The notes under the pieces are model-generated. The model did not search any database and was not told the origin of the DNA. It was given only the letters and a program-made list of their open reading frames with translations. A DNA stretch of 15,421 nt from an uncultured Prevotella sp. (GTDB lineage Bacteria; Bacteroidota; Bacteroidia; Bacteroidales; Bacteroidaceae). Below, piece after piece: positions 9,301 through 15,421 of this stretch (positions are counted from its first letter, which is position 1; each line of letters starts with the position of its first letter). The position numbers were made by a program, and so were the translations under genes. The stretch covers positions 1 through 15,421 of the forward strand of contig CAKQDQ010000048.1 of the NCBI GenBank assembly GCA_934229335.1. Reading direction: 5' to 3'.

Positions 9301-9747
9301 CTTGATATGGGCTTCAACTTCAGCGTAGGCAATGATGTGTATAACTATCAGCGCAGTATCCTTAATTCAGGTTCTACATTCTACAACCAGCAGGTATCAG
9401 AAATGAACCACTGGCGTTACGAAGGTCAGATAACCACCCTTCCGAAGGTGGCATACGGTGACCCAATGCAGAACAATCGTTTCTCAGACCGCTGGATAGA
9501 AGACGGTTCATACCTCCGTTTGAAGAACGTCCGTCTTACCTACCAGATACCGCTCCCAGAGTCATGGTCAGCGTATCTGCAGAACCTTGCAGTATGGGCA
9601 GAAGCTCAGAATGTCTTTACTGTAACAAAGTATACAGGCAATGACCCAGAGTTCAGCATTGGTAACAGTGTGATGTATCAGGGCATAGACTGTGGTAACG
9701 TGGCACAGAGCCGTGCGTTCCTGCTTGGTCTGAAGATAAATCTCTAA
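6385..9747 (+). CDS. SusC/RagA-family TonB-dependent outer-membrane transporter, complete (SusC2)
   Basis: This complete 1120-residue SusC-like porin has a signal peptide with likely cleavage after SYA (A31|Q32). A carboxypeptidase-regulatory-like domain follows at about 56-133 (SVSGIVVDDVTKQPVAGVRV, TNAKGEFTVKVP). The plug is at about 160-268, with FIRGLNSLN, PLVIVDGVEMD, ISPEDIEKIQVLKNATALYG and RGANGVILIDTKRG, all family hallmarks. The remainder is barrel, including an EF-hand-like calcium loop DQNGDGVIDERD (936-947) that is common in SusC extracellular loops, and the final strands RWIEDGSYLRLKNVRLTY. The usual VVVxGYG segment before the plug, often taken as the TonB-box region in this family, is not recognisable here; the stretch 134-160 is unlike it. 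The gene imports an unknown substrate with SusD2, whose gene follows after 98 bases. Arginine codons are mostly CGT, consistent with strong expression. Confidence 0.97.
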   Translation: MKNNIFDILQRQGLRLSLCALALGCCTISYAQDVDGDEETGFKAPKRRTVKDNNTLVSVSGIVVDDVTKQPVAGVRVQALADERYTAMTNAKGEFTVKVPDFTTSLFVQAPRYLSQQVAIKSNDEKQQVKISLLSDKFRAMYSDGTEYTAASTFKVKGGSIVLDDEIQSNLGADIRSINRSGAADGGNAMFIRGLNSLNANAQPLVIVDGVEMDMQLSRSVLHQGRSFNMLANISPEDIEKIQVLKNATALYGARGANGVILIDTKRGHSMATRIDANISAGVVLKPSVQKVMNASQYRNYATEMIGTISELKKSDNREVTFNFLNDDPNGYYYNMYHNDTNWGDEVYRSALTQNYSINVQGGDDIGMYNLSVGYVQAESSVKSTDFDRLNVRFNTDIKILWNLDTKFDMSFSRTNNQLFDDGFSSNLTSGTITSPTALAMVKSPLVTPYQYNKYVGGFTNLLSGYDELYSPLSQRIYGNDYAYSLANPTAIISNAEGDNKNKVENTFFNVHIAPTYKFNNNLSATADFSYVLNRNSQRYYRPSEGVPPFLIDGLGTVYNMTSSLFAKETNILINAHVDWQKKFGAHNVAVTGGYRYNYFSYDGSEASTQYRSSQSDKNPSLSADQSVGYANIDGANDVWKNMQWYASGDYSYRNRYFATVSLLAEANSRFGDNADGGVKAFGAKWAIFPSVQLGWVISNENWFPKNSFVDYLRLNAGFDMSGNDDISNYAARTSFSSVRFNYNSIGMQMSNIGNDEIKWETTTKWNIGFVANMLNNRLTFGADFYYNKTKDLLTLQTFKTPIAGINNYWVNGGSLENKGVEFRMSGKPVSTKNLTVELGASLGHYTNKLKSLPTRTFTDGARAFSNGDYCNSVYGDNNILVSVGNPVGLFYGYQTLGVFATDEEAKKAGNDGYLYQLDESGAHQNFTAGDVHFVDQNGDGVIDERDKVIIGDPNPDLYGNIFATVNYKRFTLDMGFNFSVGNDVYNYQRSILNSGSTFYNQQVSEMNHWRYEGQITTLPKVAYGDPMQNNRFSDRWIEDGSYLRLKNVRLTYQIPLPESWSAYLQNLAVWAEAQNVFTVTKYTGNDPEFSIGNSVMYQGIDCGNVAQSRAFLLGLKINL

Positions 9748-9757
9748 AGTATAAGAA

Positions 9758-9807
9758 TTCCTACTGGCATGATATGCGACAAGACATCGTGTAGATGTCA
9801 GTAGGAA
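9758..9807. promoter_or_regulatory. Long intergenic hairpin between SusC2 and SusD2
   Basis: Arms 9758-9770 (TTCCTACTGGCAT) and 9795-9807 (ATGTCAGTAGGAA) pair over 13 bp with one G-U wobble. After a small internal loop, an inner stem continues for 7 pairs (9773-9779 with 9787-9793, two wobbles) around a 7-base loop, CAAGACA. The structure starts 10 bases after the SusC2 stop and ends 38 bases before the SusD2 start. There is no U-tract after it, so it is unlikely to stop all transcription. An RNA stability, processing or regulatory role setting the SusC:SusD ratio is a reasonable inference. Confidence 0.72.
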
Positions 9808-9845
9808 CAAATCCCAGACGATTATACAATAAAACAAGAGAACAA

Positions 9846-11789
9846 ATGAAAAAAATATTATATACAATCATTGCAGCCCTCTGCGTCTTCGCTACTACAT
9901 CATGTAGCGATATGCTAAAGACGGACAATGACAGCATGGTGATAGATCCTGACTTGAATAACAAGACAGACTCTATGTTCTATGCTCTTGGCATAGCTCA
10001 AGCAATGCAGCAGCTTGCGGATCAGTATTTCTATATTGGCGAGATGCGCGGTGAGCTTGCTACTACAACAGCGAGCACAAATACCAATCTTCGTTCGCTT
10101 GCCAATTACTCTGCAACAACCGCTAATAAGTATGACAGTGCCTATGTGTACTATAAGGTAATAAACAACTGTAACTATTACCTTGCTCATCGTGACACGA
10201 CCCTTTATACAGGATCTGCCAATGTAACCCTCGAAGAGTATGCGGCAGTAGCCTCATGGCGTGCTTGGGCATATCTTCAGCTTGCGCGTACATACTGCGG
10301 TAATGAGGACAAGATACCTTTCTTTACAGAGCCATTGACCAGCATCTCAGCCATCAATGAAGACAACTTCCCTAAGAAAAACCTCTCAGAGATAGTAGAT
10401 GCCTTGGCACCGTCACTTGAGCGTTTCTCAGGCATGTCTGTACCAACATATAATAACCACAATTATAGTATTGGTACAACCAACTGGGGCGTAGCGAAGA
10501 ATATCTCATTCTCTCGTCTTTTTGTGCCAGTAGACATTATCTTAGGTGAGATGTATCTGGAGCAGGGCTTGCATTACGACAAGGCGGCATCACATTTCGC
10601 GAAGTATCTTTGTGACATAGCGTCAGAAGCAGCCGTACATGCGAACCCAGGTTTGAACAATTTGATTTTTAACGTTGGGTATATCCCTGATGATTTTGGT
10701 TCTGCATTCAATGCTATGCGATATGGATATAAGAATATCTATTCAAACTCAGCAGAACCGACAGACGTTGTTACATACATACCAATGGCAGTAAGTGCGC
10801 AGCGTGGTCAGACTACTACTGTACCTATGGCGTTTGGCTATGATTATTATTCTACATCAAGATCAAGTTCTTGCCCTCATGCAGACGAGATTCAGATTGC
10901 TCCATCAAAATCATATTACGCTATAGCTGACAGCACATACTGTTATTATTACACACTGCACACCTCAAGTGCTTATACAGATGGTATAGCCAAGGCTAAG
11001 TTCGGAGATGGACGAGCTCAAAGAGTCAACGAGTCAAGTCGCTTCTATGTAGATGATGTCGTTCTGCTTCAGGACCGTACAGATACTTCAAAGGTATATG
11101 TAGAGAAGGTTAAGAACGCAAACATATACCTGTATCGTAATACAACTGTATATTTGCATCTTGCAGAGGCTCTGAACCGAATGGGCTATCCAGAACTTGC
11201 TTTCGCCATATTGCGTAACGGTATATCAACATACCTTGAGGAACTCGTGCCAAGTGCAGATGCGCCACAGCCATATCAGTACCTCAATGCTCAGGCAATA
11301 CAGGTGCTTCAGACCACAGTACCGTTCCTTAACGCTACCAACCGTAACAAGTTCGCCCCCGAATATTCTTATGGTATACACAACAGAGGCGCTGGTTTCT
11401 CTAATGCTACAGGTATAGAAAATCTTGTATCGGTAACAGGTTCAAGGGCAACAACAGTAGGTTCTGAGCGCAACTTGATGTATCTGCCAAAACCTATCAT
11501 CGGTGAGAAACTTGACCAGATAGCCAAGACATTCCCAGGTGTAACAATAGGAATGACTAAGGCAGACAGCATCAATGCCATGGAAGACCTGCTGTGTGAT
11601 GAGTATGCAATGGAGTTCGCCTTTGAGGGACAGCGTTTCTACGACCTTCAGCGTATCGCACGTCATAAGAATGAGAGCGGTCTCTATGGAGGCAACTTCG
11701 GTTCAATGTGGTTCGCTAACAAGCTTTCAGGCAATAACCCACAGGTAAACCTGTTAGAGCCAAAGAACTGGTATCTGCCATTCAAATAA
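9846..11789 (+). CDS. SusD/RagB-family nutrient-binding outer-membrane lipoprotein (SusD2)
   Basis: This 647-residue SusD partner of SusC2 should cap its barrel and bind the imported ligand at the cell surface. The reading frame stays open upstream to an ATG at 9795, but that codon lies inside the right arm of the intergenic hairpin and gives no signal peptide. The ATG at 9846, after an A-rich leader, gives a clean lipoprotein signal (MKKILYTIIAALCVFATTSC, Cys20), so it is chosen. SusD features are YYKVINNCNYYLAHRD and SWRAWAYLQLARTYCG in the N-terminal half, the NTTVYLHLAEALNRMGYPELAF helix pair at about 432-455, and the C-terminal signature DEYAMEFAFEGQRFYDLQRIARHK at about 584-607. It ends NWYLPFK, as SusD proteins often do near a YLP motif. 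It is diverged from SusD1, so the two pairs probably handle different ligands or different parts of one ligand. Confidence 0.95.
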   Translation: MKKILYTIIAALCVFATTSCSDMLKTDNDSMVIDPDLNNKTDSMFYALGIAQAMQQLADQYFYIGEMRGELATTTASTNTNLRSLANYSATTANKYDSAYVYYKVINNCNYYLAHRDTTLYTGSANVTLEEYAAVASWRAWAYLQLARTYCGNEDKIPFFTEPLTSISAINEDNFPKKNLSEIVDALAPSLERFSGMSVPTYNNHNYSIGTTNWGVAKNISFSRLFVPVDIILGEMYLEQGLHYDKAASHFAKYLCDIASEAAVHANPGLNNLIFNVGYIPDDFGSAFNAMRYGYKNIYSNSAEPTDVVTYIPMAVSAQRGQTTTVPMAFGYDYYSTSRSSSCPHADEIQIAPSKSYYAIADSTYCYYYTLHTSSAYTDGIAKAKFGDGRAQRVNESSRFYVDDVVLLQDRTDTSKVYVEKVKNANIYLYRNTTVYLHLAEALNRMGYPELAFAILRNGISTYLEELVPSADAPQPYQYLNAQAIQVLQTTVPFLNATNRNKFAPEYSYGIHNRGAGFSNATGIENLVSVTGSRATTVGSERNLMYLPKPIIGEKLDQIAKTFPGVTIGMTKADSINAMEDLLCDEYAMEFAFEGQRFYDLQRIARHKNESGLYGGNFGSMWFANKLSGNNPQVNLLEPKNWYLPFK

Positions 11790-11869
11790 ATCCTAAGCTT
11801 ACGATGCTGGTGGGCAAGCCTAAAATAAACTATAAGCTTCAGACATAAGACATAATAAAACATAATGAG

Positions 11870-11918
11870 ACGACAGTCATGTATCACAGAAATGATATGT
11901 GGCTGTCGTTTTTCTTTT
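11870..11918 (+). terminator. Intrinsic terminator of the Sus-like operon
   Basis: A 17-bp stem is formed by 11870-11886 (ACGACAGTCATGTATCA) and 11893-11909, with three G-U wobbles and no mismatch, around a 6-base loop (CAGAAA). It is followed directly by TTTTTCTTTT. This is a textbook Rho-independent terminator, 80 bases after the SusD2 stop and just upstream of the next promoter. Confidence 0.93.
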
Positions 11919-11924
11919 ATAATA

Positions 11925-11956
11925 TTTGTGAAAGTGGAAAAATATATGTACTTTTG
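11925..11956 (+). promoter_or_regulatory. Bacteroidota-type promoter for the MG2-like gene
   Basis: TTTG (11925-11928), a 20-base spacer, then TACTTTTG (11949-11956) matches the known Bacteroidota primary sigma-factor consensus, TTTG about 20 bases before TAnnTTTG. Transcription would start a few bases further on, near 11961-11964, giving a leader of roughly 60 bases. It sits right after the upstream operon's terminator, so the downstream gene has its own control. Confidence 0.82.
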
Positions 11957-11958
11957 TA

Positions 11959-11974
11959 TCGTAAAGCATTACGA
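11959..11974. promoter_or_regulatory. Inverted repeat at the predicted transcription start
   Basis: TCGTAA-AGCA-TTACGA is a perfect 6-bp inverted repeat that starts 3 bases after the TAnnTTTG box, so it would overlap the transcription start or form a small hairpin at the very 5' end of the mRNA. It could be an operator or a 5' mRNA-stabilising stem; the sequence does not decide between them. Confidence 0.45.
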
Positions 11975-12022
11975 AAGAAAAAAAGTCCTTACCGACCTTA
12001 TACTAACCATTAAGCAAAGAGA

Positions 12023-14830
12023 ATGAAACATTTATTGATAATGCGCATGATGATAGTGTCGCTGTTATGCGGTATAGCCACGATAGCGAAAGGCGATGCC
12101 CTTGATGTGCTCGAAAGCCAGTTGCGCGACAATCCGCAAGTACAAGAAAAGGTATATGTACATACCGACAACAGCACCTACTTTGTGGGCGATACATTGT
12201 GGTATAAGGCATACGTGTTAAGAGCCGACAACCTTCAACCTACCAATATGAGCAAGCTGTTGTATGTGGAACTGCTGACCCCCGATGGCTATCTTGTGGA
12301 GCGTCAACACGTAGTGGTGAGCGGTGCGGGACATACGTGCGGACAATTCGTGTTAAAAGACTCTTTGTATTCTGGGTATTACGAGATACGCGCATACACC
12401 CGATGGCAGCTAAACTTCAATGTTACGGAGAAAAAATATACGCGTGACGACAGATATAAGTTCTATGGTGCGCAGTCAGCGCATGACTTCTTCAGGAACT
12501 ACGAGGGACTCTATTCACGCGTCATACCAATATACGAAAAGCCCAAGAAGGCAGGCGACTACAGTTACCGCTACATGGCGCAGCGACCCAAGCAGCACGT
12601 ACTGAAAAGCAAAAGCAAGTTGCAGTGCCGTTTCTATCCCGAAGGCGGACAGTTGGTAAAGGGAGTGGCAAGCAGAGTGGCGTTTGAGATAACCGATAAC
12701 AACGGGCAACAGTATGACATAGAGGGCACCCTCTCTGACGGCAGAAAGATACGACCATCACACATAGGCAGAGGTACCTTTACGGTAACGTCAGGGAATA
12801 GTACACTACAGGCAACCTTTGAGTGGAACGGCAAACCCGTCACCTTTCGTTTGCCAAAGGTACACGACAAGGGAGCTGTGCTAACATACGATGTAGAAAA
12901 AAATGTAGCGACAGTAAAGGCTGCCGGTGTGGTGCCATCAGCATACACAATACTGTGCAGAGGCAAATTAGTTAAGTTTGAGAGAATGAGCGGAGCTGGC
13001 GAAATACAAGTAAACCAAGCCGAGTGTCCTACGGGAATAAACGAGATAATAATATATGACAGTGATGCACAGCCAATAGCCACACGCCAGTTCTTCGTCA
13101 ATCATCATGACTACGGAACAGCGGTAAGCGTCAGTCTCACGTCAGATGGCGACACCGTGGGACGTAAGAGCACGCTGAAACCATACGCCCCAGTAGAGAT
13201 GACAATGAATGTGCCGAGAGAAAACGCATGGATAGGAACCATGTCAGTAGCAGTGCGTGACGCTCAGACGGAAGATACGGGTTACGACAACGGTAACATC
13301 ATGACCGATATGCTGCTGTCGTCAGAGTTAAAAGGCTTCATAGCATATCCTGCATATTATTTCGCGGCAGACGACAAACAGCACCGTGCCGACCTCGACC
13401 TCTTGATGATGGTGCAGGGCTGGCGTCGCTATAAGCGTGTGAACACACTGCGCTACGAACCAGAGAAGAGCCTAACGTATGAGGGAACAGTGTATACCGT
13501 GCCTTCAACAGCGACACTTATAGAAATGGACGACGTAGAAAATGCTGGTAGCAAGGCAGTATCCGTAGCCGATAAGATGTTTGCGGAACTTGACGCAAAT
13601 AGTGGTATGCAGAATGTTAGCACCTCAGAGCCTACAGAAGCCGAACAATTTGACCCGGCACTCGGCATAGACCCCGATGCAACAAGCGACGAGACCATAG
13701 AGTGGGCTACAGACGATGACAGCAGGTTAGGAAAAGGATATGTAAGACGCTCGGTGTTAGTAGAAGCAGAGCTATATAAAGATGGTCAGACCGTGGGAGC
13801 CATAACACATACCGATCGTCGCGGACGCTTTAAGATAACGCTACCATCTTTCTACGACAAAGCTATACTCTTCGCCAAGGCATATAATCGTGCAGACTCG
13901 GTAAAGAAGAATATGCAAGGAGAGGTAGACGTAGACAAGATGAACGAAAGAGCCTTTCCTGATTATTTCGTGAGGAGAGATATGTTCTATCCAATATTCT
14001 CACAGCCGTACTCTTGGTATCAGGTAAATTCGCCAGAGTCATATTTCGTAGATGAAGGCGACGATGAAAAGATACTCGATGGCAGCAGGCTTGCAGGCAA
14101 TCATGTGCTACAGGCAGTAGTGGTAAGCGCAAAACGTAGAGGTAAACGAGGCATTAACATGAAGAAACCAGCTATAGTGATGGATATGTACGATGCGTAT
14201 AACAATGCCTCCGACTATGGTTTGATGCTCGGTGTGGCAGACTTCAAGAGACTTCCTATGGCGTTAGCGACGTATTTTGTGGGCAACATGGGACGTCGTA
14301 ACCAGTTTAATCTGCGTGCTATGGTAGACGGTACATCTTATGTGCGTAACTATACGCCAATGGCAACAGAGTTTGACCGTGAGCGTACGTCAACAGCCGT
14401 ATACAACCTGTTACGTCTTAACCGCATACAGAATGTACGAATATATACCGATTATGATTTGCGTACAGACTCAGGAGATGTAGTAGAGACAAACGCGCCA
14501 GCCCTCACCATGAACTTTGAGTTAGTGCCTAACGACGCAAAGAGATACACCTATCGTGACCGCAGGTATGTGCTTGACGGCATAACGTACGCCGAGGAAT
14601 TCTATTCTCCAGATTATAGCACTGCGGTGCCAGCTGAGCCGACGGACTATCGCCGCACGCTGTATTGGAATCCAAATGCGAAGATAGAAAAAGACGGTAC
14701 GTTTAAGGCTACCTTCTATAACAATGCACGCGAAACACGCGTGACGATAAGCGCGGCAGGAGTGGGGCTTACGTTGCCACCACAAGGCAACGGAGAAAAA
14801 CCGAAGGTACAGCTGTATTACAATAAGTGA
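12023..14830 (+). CDS. Secreted macroglobulin-like (MG2-type) protein with regulatory and plug-like domains
   Basis: This 935-residue envelope protein has an export signal (LLIMRMMIVSLLCGIATIAKG, likely cut after G24; the Cys16 context is not a lipobox). Residues about 40-140 form an MG2-like beta-sandwich typical of bacterial alpha-2-macroglobulin relatives (EKVYVHTDNSTYFVGDTLWYKAYV; YYEIRAYTRW). More beta-rich modules follow (FYPEGGQLVKGVASRVAF at 204-221), then LLSSELKGFIAYPAYYF and MMVQGWRRYKR at about 431-472, a conserved block in this Bacteroidota family. An acidic linker (about 498-575) precedes a carboxypeptidase-regulatory-like domain (576-635, HTDRRGRFKITLP). The C-terminal third contains a plug-like stretch (VLQAVVVSAKRRGKRG) and ends with FYSPDYS and YRRTLYWNP. 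There is no beta-barrel and no thioester motif that I can see, so it is neither a porin nor a canonical protease trap. Its job is unknown; periplasmic or outer-membrane-associated location is likely. It has its own promoter. Confidence 0.85.
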   Translation: MKHLLIMRMMIVSLLCGIATIAKGDALDVLESQLRDNPQVQEKVYVHTDNSTYFVGDTLWYKAYVLRADNLQPTNMSKLLYVELLTPDGYLVERQHVVVSGAGHTCGQFVLKDSLYSGYYEIRAYTRWQLNFNVTEKKYTRDDRYKFYGAQSAHDFFRNYEGLYSRVIPIYEKPKKAGDYSYRYMAQRPKQHVLKSKSKLQCRFYPEGGQLVKGVASRVAFEITDNNGQQYDIEGTLSDGRKIRPSHIGRGTFTVTSGNSTLQATFEWNGKPVTFRLPKVHDKGAVLTYDVEKNVATVKAAGVVPSAYTILCRGKLVKFERMSGAGEIQVNQAECPTGINEIIIYDSDAQPIATRQFFVNHHDYGTAVSVSLTSDGDTVGRKSTLKPYAPVEMTMNVPRENAWIGTMSVAVRDAQTEDTGYDNGNIMTDMLLSSELKGFIAYPAYYFAADDKQHRADLDLLMMVQGWRRYKRVNTLRYEPEKSLTYEGTVYTVPSTATLIEMDDVENAGSKAVSVADKMFAELDANSGMQNVSTSEPTEAEQFDPALGIDPDATSDETIEWATDDDSRLGKGYVRRSVLVEAELYKDGQTVGAITHTDRRGRFKITLPSFYDKAILFAKAYNRADSVKKNMQGEVDVDKMNERAFPDYFVRRDMFYPIFSQPYSWYQVNSPESYFVDEGDDEKILDGSRLAGNHVLQAVVVSAKRRGKRGINMKKPAIVMDMYDAYNNASDYGLMLGVADFKRLPMALATYFVGNMGRRNQFNLRAMVDGTSYVRNYTPMATEFDRERTSTAVYNLLRLNRIQNVRIYTDYDLRTDSGDVVETNAPALTMNFELVPNDAKRYTYRDRRYVLDGITYAEEFYSPDYSTAVPAEPTDYRRTLYWNPNAKIEKDGTFKATFYNNARETRVTISAAGVGLTLPPQGNGEKPKVQLYYNK

Positions 14831-14860
14831 TAAGAAAGTGCCATGAAGAGAATATGTATG

Positions 14861-14910
14861 AACTTTACTTACAGTTAGAAAGAAAATAAGTAGTAAAGTT
14901 TACGATTTTT
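14861..14910 (+). terminator. Possible weak intrinsic terminator after the MG2-like gene
   Basis: AACTTTACT (14861-14869) pairs with AGTAAAGTT (14892-14900) over 9 bp; alternatively ACTTA (14867-14871) with TAAGT (14887-14891) extends a 6-bp outer stem. A T-run (14906-14910) follows after a 5-base gap. The stem is AT-rich, and the run is short and offset, so the terminator call is tentative. It lies 30 bases after the stop codon, the right place for one. Confidence 0.4.
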
Positions 14911-14930
14911 AATCACATATACCATATGTT

Positions 14931-14971
14931 GCAATCTCAATGCTTTCACGCCGTGAAAGCATTGAGATTGC
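14931..14971. repeat. Perfect 41-base palindrome (20-bp arms, 1-base centre)
   Basis: GCAATCTCAATGCTTTCACG (14931-14950), a single C, then its exact reverse complement (14952-14971). A smaller inverted repeat, ACATAT-ACC-ATATGT (14915-14929), abuts its left side. No T-run follows on either strand close enough for a standard terminator. It lies in the 271-base gap between the MG2-like gene and rnhB; the rest of that gap holds only the weak hairpin at 14861-14910 and AT-rich sequence. It could be a transcript-end hairpin, an extragenic palindromic repeat, or a protein-binding site. Confidence 0.85.
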
Positions 14972-15101
14972 TGTATGAAAGAGCCCAAATCGCAAGACGA
15001 AAAAATAGCTTTCAGATTGTAAGTTTTGTAGTATAGGAGAAGGAAAAGAATATAAAGGGTGGTTACGTAAATTATCACCATAAATATAAAAATAAAATAA
15101 G

Positions 15102-15421
15102 ATGTTGCAACCATATTTTAATGCAGGCAAAATAGAGGCTGGCTGTGATGAAGCAGGGCGAGGATGTCTGGCAGGAGCAGTATATGCCGCTGCAGTTATA
15201 TTGCCTTCAGATTATCATAACGAGAAGTTAAACGACTCGAAGCAGTTGACCGAAAAACGACGCTATGCATTGCGTGAGGAGATAGAACGCGATGCCGTAG
15301 CTTGGGCGGTAGGCGTATGTACGGCAGAAGAGATAGACAAGATAAATATACTTCATGCCTCATACCTTGCCATGCACCGCGCGTTAGATCAGCTAACGGT
15401 ACGACCAGAAGTCCTTATAAT
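15102..15421 (+). CDS. rnhB: Ribonuclease HII, N-terminal part (truncated by window end)
   Basis: RNase HII cuts the RNA strand of RNA-DNA hybrids and starts removal of single ribonucleotides misincorporated in DNA; it acts in the cytoplasm with divalent metal. The visible 106 residues carry the diagnostic N-terminal motif [13 protein letters not shown], with catalytic Asp16 and Glu17 and the GRG (19-21) that reads the ribonucleotide junction. [12 protein letters not shown] and [15 protein letters not shown] follow, as in the family. The frame is open at the right edge after PEVLI, just before the position where the next catalytic Asp (usually in a DG motif) is expected. The ATG at 15102 follows an A-rich leader and places the DEAGRG motif at the usual distance from the start. 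A 271-base gap upstream makes it independent of the MG2-like gene, but no clear promoter consensus was found. The family call is firm. Confidence 0.96.
   Translation, partial: MLQPYFNAGKIEAGCDEAGRGCLAGAVYAAAVILPSDYHNEKLNDSKQLTEKRRYALREEIERDAVAWAVGVCTAEEIDKINILHASYLAMHRALDQLTVRPEVLI

Larger units (their letters stand above)
1..11918 (+). other. Predicted Sus-like transcription unit (SusC1-SusD1-FAS1a-FAS1b-SusC2-SusD2)
   Basis: Six genes on one strand are separated by only 12, 33, 57, 5 and 98 bases. I find no TAnnTTTG-type promoter in the gaps, and a strong intrinsic terminator lies after the last gene. This supports a single operon whose promoter is left of the window. Two internal hairpins (4461-4482 and 9758-9807) may modulate relative transcript levels. 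All products carry export signals or are outer-membrane barrels, so the operon encodes a cell-envelope assembly. Boundaries at the left are unknown, and co-transcription is inferred from spacing only. Confidence 0.7.

Noticed and set aside
1..9747. SusC1/SusC2 as a recent tandem duplication
   Set aside because: The C-terminal blocks align only at family-motif level and differ in most residues, and the partner SusD proteins are also diverged, so the pairs are old paralogues or of separate origin.
9795..9845. Upstream in-frame ATG that would extend SusD2 by 17 residues
   Set aside because: It sits in the right arm of the intergenic hairpin and would place polar residues before the lipoprotein signal; the ATG at 9846 starts directly with a standard signal.
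11794..11839. Two TAAGCTT copies after SusD2 as a repeat or recombination site
   Set aside because: A 7-base repeat of a partly self-complementary word in AT-rich sequence is likely by chance; no longer homology surrounds it.
12634..13101. 155-codon open frame on the - strand inside the MG2-like gene
   Set aside because: It is fully overlapped by a well-supported + strand gene with family motifs; no promoter, signal peptide or known domain is visible.
14975..15022. 15-codon frame MKEPKSQDEKIAFRL in the gap before rnhB
   Set aside because: It is too short, has no domain and no translation signal; it is expected by chance in AT-rich DNA.
15020..15028. TAAGTTTTG as a possible -7 box for rnhB
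   Set aside because: The spacing is TA-N3-TTTG rather than TA-N2-TTTG, and no TTTG is found about 20 bases upstream, so I do not call a promoter.

Overview
The window looks like a chromosomal segment from a Bacteroidales bacterium, most likely Prevotella or a close relative. The evidence is two SusC/SusD-type pairs, Bacteroidota-style lipoprotein signals, A-rich leaders without Shine-Dalgarno sites, and one good TTTG-N20-TAnnTTTG promoter. The species call is inference from gene content and style only. All recognised genes are on the + strand.

Region 1 (1-11918) reads as one long, tightly spaced Sus-like transcription unit: the 3' end of a SusC porin, a SusD lipoprotein, a FAS1 (fasciclin) lipoprotein, a second FAS1 lipoprotein, a complete second SusC, and a second SusD. 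It closes with a strong intrinsic terminator (11870-11918). The order C-D-F / F-C-D is notable. No glycoside hydrolase, protease, sulfatase or regulator is present. The two FAS1 proteins occupy the place where SusE/SusF-type surface ligand-binding lipoproteins usually sit. Two strong intergenic hairpins without U-tracts, one between the FAS1 genes (4461-4482) and one between SusC2 and SusD2 (9758-9807), look like RNA processing, stability or attenuation elements that could set unequal expression inside the operon.

Region 2 (11919-14910) is a separate unit. A Bacteroidota-type promoter, with a 6-bp inverted repeat at the predicted transcription start, drives a 935-residue secreted macroglobulin-like (MG2-type) protein. 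It carries a carboxypeptidase-regulatory-like domain and a plug-like C-terminal part but no beta-barrel. A weak, AT-rich hairpin with a short T-run may end this unit.

Region 3 (14911-15421) holds a perfect 20-bp-arm palindrome (14931-14971) in a 271-bp gap, then the 5' part of rnhB (RNase HII), cut by the window end just before its next catalytic aspartate.

No gene-free stretch exceeds 300 bases. I saw no tRNA, rRNA, CRISPR array, insertion sequence or phage gene. The most interesting unit is the paired SusCD/FAS1 locus. Its parts belong to known families, but its substrate and the reason for its doubled layout cannot be read from the sequence.
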